NCBI GenBank assembly: GCA_044229775.1
Contig: JBGASH010000010.1
Span: 1 to 35,352, forward strand
Direction of reading: 5' to 3'
Source of the DNA: JAHEYG01 sp044229775
GTDB lineage: Bacteria; Bacteroidota; Bacteroidia; B-17B0; Aurantibacillaceae
DNA: 35,352 nt
Shown here: positions 31,988 through 35,352 of the stretch, in pieces
Layout: every line of letters begins with the position of its first letter
Position numbering within the stretch: position 1 is the first letter of the stretch
Translations under genes and position numbers: made by a program
The notes under the pieces: model-generated
Databases searched by the model: none
The model's input: only the letters and a program-made list of their open reading frames with translations
What the model was told of the DNA's origin: nothing

Positions 31988-34900
31988 GTGAATATTCCAG
32001 ATCCATTTAAGAAAGTACTTCCTTCCGGATTACGCGCACAGCTGATCATCGGTATAGCACTCATCATAGGGGTATCTATTTCCCTTTTTGTGTTGGATCA
32101 GATCAATCGCCAAAAGGCCTTTTTCCTCAAATTGAATCATGAAAGAGGGGTTGGTCTATCTGAGAATCTTGCGAACATCGCTACTTTTCACGTAGCAGCT
32201 TATGAGCTCGATGGCTTGCAAAATCTTCTTAAAACGTATAAGAAAATGCCAGGGCTTGAATATGCTATGATCACATCTCCCGATGGAATTGTTTTGGCGC
32301 ATACCAATAATAAATATCTTGGTTTGAAGCCAGACGACAGCGTTAGTATAAAATTAAAGCCAATAAAAACCACACAGGTGCTGTTAGAGAACAATCAGAT
32401 ATTCGACGTGGCTTCACCAATATTCAACCAGAATGAAATTATTGGATGGGCAAGAATTGGCGTCTCACAAAAATTTATTGAACCTAACATCTCAGAGATC
32501 AAAAGAAAAGGGGTAATATATATTCTCATCGGTCTTGTTATAGGTATACTATTTGCCGCCATTGTTGGTGGCAGACTAAGCAAAGGTTTGCAAAAATTAG
32601 TTGAAGTAGCACAAAAGATCAGGGAAGGCGAAAGAGATCTAAGGGTTGCACCGACCAAAAGCATGGAAGTTACTCAATTGGGAATTGCTTTTAATAAAAT
32701 GTTGGATGACATTAGTTCAAACGAAAGGCTATTGAGCAGGGTGCTCGAAAATATGCCGGTAGGTGTTTTCATTTTGGATAAGAATGGAAAAGTACTTTCT
32801 CTTAACCCGGCAGCTCAAAAAATTTGGGAAGGAGCAAAATACGTGAACAAGGAAGGTTACAATGTTTATAAAGGATGGTTTCCTGATACGGGTAAGGAGA
32901 TCGAGTCGCACGAATGGGGTGCGGCGGTGGCCCTTAATGAGAACAGGCCCGTTTTAAATCAGGAAGCAGAAATTGAAGGGTTTAACGGAACACGTAAAAC
33001 AATACTTAACTCATGCATACCCTTGCATGGAGCTAATCAAAACATTGTTGGGCTTATTTCTATTATAGTGGATATAACAGAGCGTAAGAAAGCAGAGTTA
33101 GCAATAAAAGAATCGGAAGTTAAATACCGGTATCTGTTTAATAATAATCCCGCTTTTGTTATTATTTGGGATCTGCAAACTTTAAAGGTAAAAGAAGTGA
33201 ATGATATTGTGGTGGCCAAATACGGTTATTCAAAAGAAGAATGGATAGACATGTCGGTGTTGCGATACAGGCCGGTGGAAGACCATGAAAAAATCAAGGC
33301 ATTTGCCCAGAGTATGTTGATGGAAGAAAACAGACCCATGACCCAAATGGCCTGGAAGCACATTAAAAAGAATGGTGAGGAAATGCATATGGAAATCTCT
33401 TCACACAAAATCATTTACAACGACCGTCCGTGCATTTTATCACTTGGTACCGATATAACTGAACGCAAAAAAGCCGAAGAAGAACTCCTAAAAAAAAATC
33501 ACGATATAGGCGAACGTGTAAAAGAGTTGAACTGCCTTTACAGAATGTCGGAATTATCTAACAACCCAAGAATGACCATGCATGATATTTTACAGGATTG
33601 TGTAGATGTGATCCCGCCGTCGTATCAATACCCTGAAATAACATGTGCCCGCATTGAATTTGAAGGAAATATCTTTGAATCGGCAGATTTTATGGAAACA
33701 GGATGGAAGCAAGAACAAAATATTATGAGTAAAGATGCTGTGATCGGAAATGTACAGGTCTATTACAAGGAAAAGATGCCCGACGAAAAGGAAGGACCGT
33801 TCCTTGCCGAAGAACGGTTCCTTATCAATTCCATTGCAGATCTGTTAGGAAGTTCTGCAGAACGCAGGCGTGCCGAAGAAAAGTTAAGGATCAGCGCGGA
33901 ACGCTATAAATCAATTATCACTGTTTCAAATACCGGAGCCTGGGAATATAATATGGATTCCGGATTTTTATGGTGCAGTCCGGAATATTTCACTATGCTT
34001 GGACGCCGAAAGGAAGATTACGATTTTTCAGGCATTACCAATTTAGAGGAAACCTGGGTAAGCCTTTTACATCCGGAGGATAGAGATCGGGCTTCGAATA
34101 ATTTTGAAAATTATTTAATGAATGGTTCTGTCGGTATGTACGAAAGCTATTTTCGTATGAAGCATAAAAATGGAAATTGGATCTGGATCTGGTCACGTGG
34201 ACAAACGTTACGGGATTCTAATGGGATACCAACAAATATTACAATTGGAACACATATTGATATTACAGAGCAAAAAAAAGCCGAACAGCAGATCTCACTC
34301 GAAAAATTGCTTTCCGACTCCATCATTAACAGCCTCCCAGGTATTTTTTATATGAGGGATAAGGACGGACATCTGGTACGCTGGAATAAAAATACAGAGC
34401 TATTCTTTGGCCCCGATAAAAAAAAGGCCGGAACCTTAAATACGCTTGATTTTGTAGATGATTCACAAAAAGGTTTGGTAATAAAAAGCCATCAGGAATC
34501 GAATCAAAAAGGTGTTTCTGAGATCATTGTGAGTTTGAAGAATAAAGAGGGAAAAAGCATACCTCACTTTTTTACAAGTCGCAAGTTGAATTTTGAAGGT
34601 GATGAATTTGTGATCGCCATAGGCATTGATATTTCAGAACGCATAGAAGCCGAGAACAAATTGATCGAGCGTGCGCTCGAGATCCAAAAACTATCGGCGC
34701 ATTTAGAGCATGCGCAGGAAGAGGAAAGAACCCGTATTGCCCGTGAGATACATGATGAATTGGGGCAGCAGTTAACAGGTTTAAAGATGGACGCATTCAT
34801 AGTGGCCAAGAATATTGAAGCCAATAAAACCAAAGCTATTGAGAAAGTTAACGAAATGGTAAGTCTTATCGATTTTACGATTAAAACGGTAAGAAGGATC

Positions 34901-35350
34901 TCCAGTGATCTGCGTCCCGGTGTACTCGACGACCTTGGCCTTATGTCGGCCCTTGAGTGGCAGGGGGAAGAATTTGAAAAGCGTTCAGGCGTTAAATTAG
35001 TATTCCAGTCCGATCTGCCGGATCTGAATCCGGACAGAAATCTTTCTACTGGCGTGTTCAGGGTGTACCAGGAAATTCTTACCAACATAATGCGTCATGC
35101 CAAAGCCACCTTAGTAGAAACAAAATTAGATGTGGTAGATAATAACATTATACTTGAAGTAAAAGATAACGGCCAGGGATTTGATCCCGAAGAAGTAAAG
35201 AATAAAGGCTCTTTAGGACTCGTTGGAATGAAAGAACGCGTATTGCTTTTTAATGGCGAACTTACTATTGATAGCAAGAAAAATTTTGGGACCGTAGTGA
35301 ATTTAAAAGCCCCATTGATCTATAACAAAAATTATAACCGCCTTTTATAA
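31988..35350 (+). CDS. Multi-PAS sensor histidine kinase, HisKA_3 (NarX/DegS) type
   Basis: 1120 residues, GTG start (no nearer ATG fits TM1). Order: TM1 about 17-37; periplasmic Cache-like sensor 40-170; TM2 174-194; HAMP 195-245; PAS 1 248-372 and PAS 2 375-500, each ending DITERKKAE-like; a GAF-like or linker segment 505-625; PAS 3 635-765 (HPEDRDRA); PAS 4 770-890; HisKA_3 dimerisation domain with His922 (REIHDELGQQLTGLK); HATPase_c with N box Asn1033 (LTNIMRHAKA), G1 DNGQGFD (1060-1066) and G2 GSLGLVGMKERV. No receiver is attached. HisKA_3 kinases normally phosphorylate NarL-type regulators; one is encoded at 25035-25661. Operonic with the binding lipoprotein (15-bp gap), which may contact the periplasmic domain. 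Confidence 0.92.
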   Translation: MNIPDPFKKVLPSGLRAQLIIGIALIIGVSISLFVLDQINRQKAFFLKLNHERGVGLSENLANIATFHVAAYELDGLQNLLKTYKKMPGLEYAMITSPDGIVLAHTNNKYLGLKPDDSVSIKLKPIKTTQVLLENNQIFDVASPIFNQNEIIGWARIGVSQKFIEPNISEIKRKGVIYILIGLVIGILFAAIVGGRLSKGLQKLVEVAQKIREGERDLRVAPTKSMEVTQLGIAFNKMLDDISSNERLLSRVLENMPVGVFILDKNGKVLSLNPAAQKIWEGAKYVNKEGYNVYKGWFPDTGKEIESHEWGAAVALNENRPVLNQEAEIEGFNGTRKTILNSCIPLHGANQNIVGLISIIVDITERKKAELAIKESEVKYRYLFNNNPAFVIIWDLQTLKVKEVNDIVVAKYGYSKEEWIDMSVLRYRPVEDHEKIKAFAQSMLMEENRPMTQMAWKHIKKNGEEMHMEISSHKIIYNDRPCILSLGTDITERKKAEEELLKKNHDIGERVKELNCLYRMSELSNNPRMTMHDILQDCVDVIPPSYQYPEITCARIEFEGNIFESADFMETGWKQEQNIMSKDAVIGNVQVYYKEKMPDEKEGPFLAEERFLINSIADLLGSSAERRRAEEKLRISAERYKSIITVSNTGAWEYNMDSGFLWCSPEYFTMLGRRKEDYDFSGITNLEETWVSLLHPEDRDRASNNFENYLMNGSVGMYESYFRMKHKNGNWIWIWSRGQTLRDSNGIPTNITIGTHIDITEQKKAEQQISLEKLLSDSIINSLPGIFYMRDKDGHLVRWNKNTELFFGPDKKKAGTLNTLDFVDDSQKGLVIKSHQESNQKGVSEIIVSLKNKEGKSIPHFFTSRKLNFEGDEFVIAIGIDISERIEAENKLIERALEIQKLSAHLEHAQEEERTRIAREIHDELGQQLTGLKMDAFIVAKNIEANKTKAIEKVNEMVSLIDFTIKTVRRISSDLRPGVLDDLGLMSALEWQGEEFEKRSGVKLVFQSDLPDLNPDRNLSTGVFRVYQEILTNIMRHAKATLVETKLDVVDNNIILEVKDNGQGFDPEEVKNKGSLGLVGMKERVLLFNGELTIDSKKNFGTVVNLKAPLIYNKNYNRLL

Positions 35351-35352
35351 TT

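Overview
The window comes from a member of the Bacteroidota, probably in or near the Flavobacteriia or Cytophagia. I cannot name a genus. The evidence is a fused SecDF, several secreted proteins with type IX secretion (T9SS) C-terminal sorting domains of both type A and type B, the gene order coaX / outer-membrane protein / lptC, a BrxA/BrxB-type bacilliredoxin, start codons without Shine-Dalgarno sequences, and several promoters of the Bacteroidota form TTG-N18..22-TAnnTTTG. I see no phage, insertion sequence, integrase or CRISPR array.

Layout. 1-365: 3' part of a bacilliredoxin gene, closed by a two-way terminator. 443-8341 (minus): secDF, a von Willebrand A protein and two T9SS cargo proteins. 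8405-11817 (minus): an ECF-like sigma factor with a membrane partner broken by a frameshift, then an operon of M20 dipeptidase, CBU_0592-like membrane protein and LEA-type lipoprotein. 11960-14586 (plus): a BNR/sialidase-fold secreted protein, a small secreted partner and a DUF4870 membrane protein. 14796-18715 (minus): recQ split by an in-frame TGA, a small membrane protein and a MacB-like permease. 18816-21663 (minus): the envelope operon coaX, OMP, lptC and a small membrane protein, in which coaX and the OMP gene each carry a frameshift. 21733-22344: promoter, tRNA-Phe(GAA), two tandem structured modules that each end in a copy of the tRNA 3' end, and a 34-residue membrane peptide. 22426-35350: a signalling and surface island.

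The island contains a PKD-domain secreted protein, two small beta-barrel or OMP-like proteins, a degenerate receiver protein, two paralogous stand-alone receivers, a NarL/FixJ-type regulator, a 1068-residue T9SS adhesin with five 66-residue repeats, a PhnD-like substrate-binding lipoprotein and a multi-PAS HisKA_3 histidine kinase. Three copies of an inverted repeat, TTGTAGT-N7-A(C/T)TACAA, lie about 85-100 bp upstream of both stand-alone receiver genes and of the adhesin gene. They suggest a local regulon in which lipoprotein and kinase sense a ligand, the NarL-type regulator is the output, and adhesin and receivers are targets. This circuit is inference.

Two observations deserve most attention: the shared operator-like repeats of the island, and the tRNA-Phe 3'-end modules, whose paired stems differ in sequence between copies yet remain paired. 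A third point is practical: four genes between 8.4 and 21.7 kb are interrupted (three single-base or dinucleotide frameshifts and one nonsense codon). This may be assembly error or real decay and should be resolved before the proteins are interpreted.
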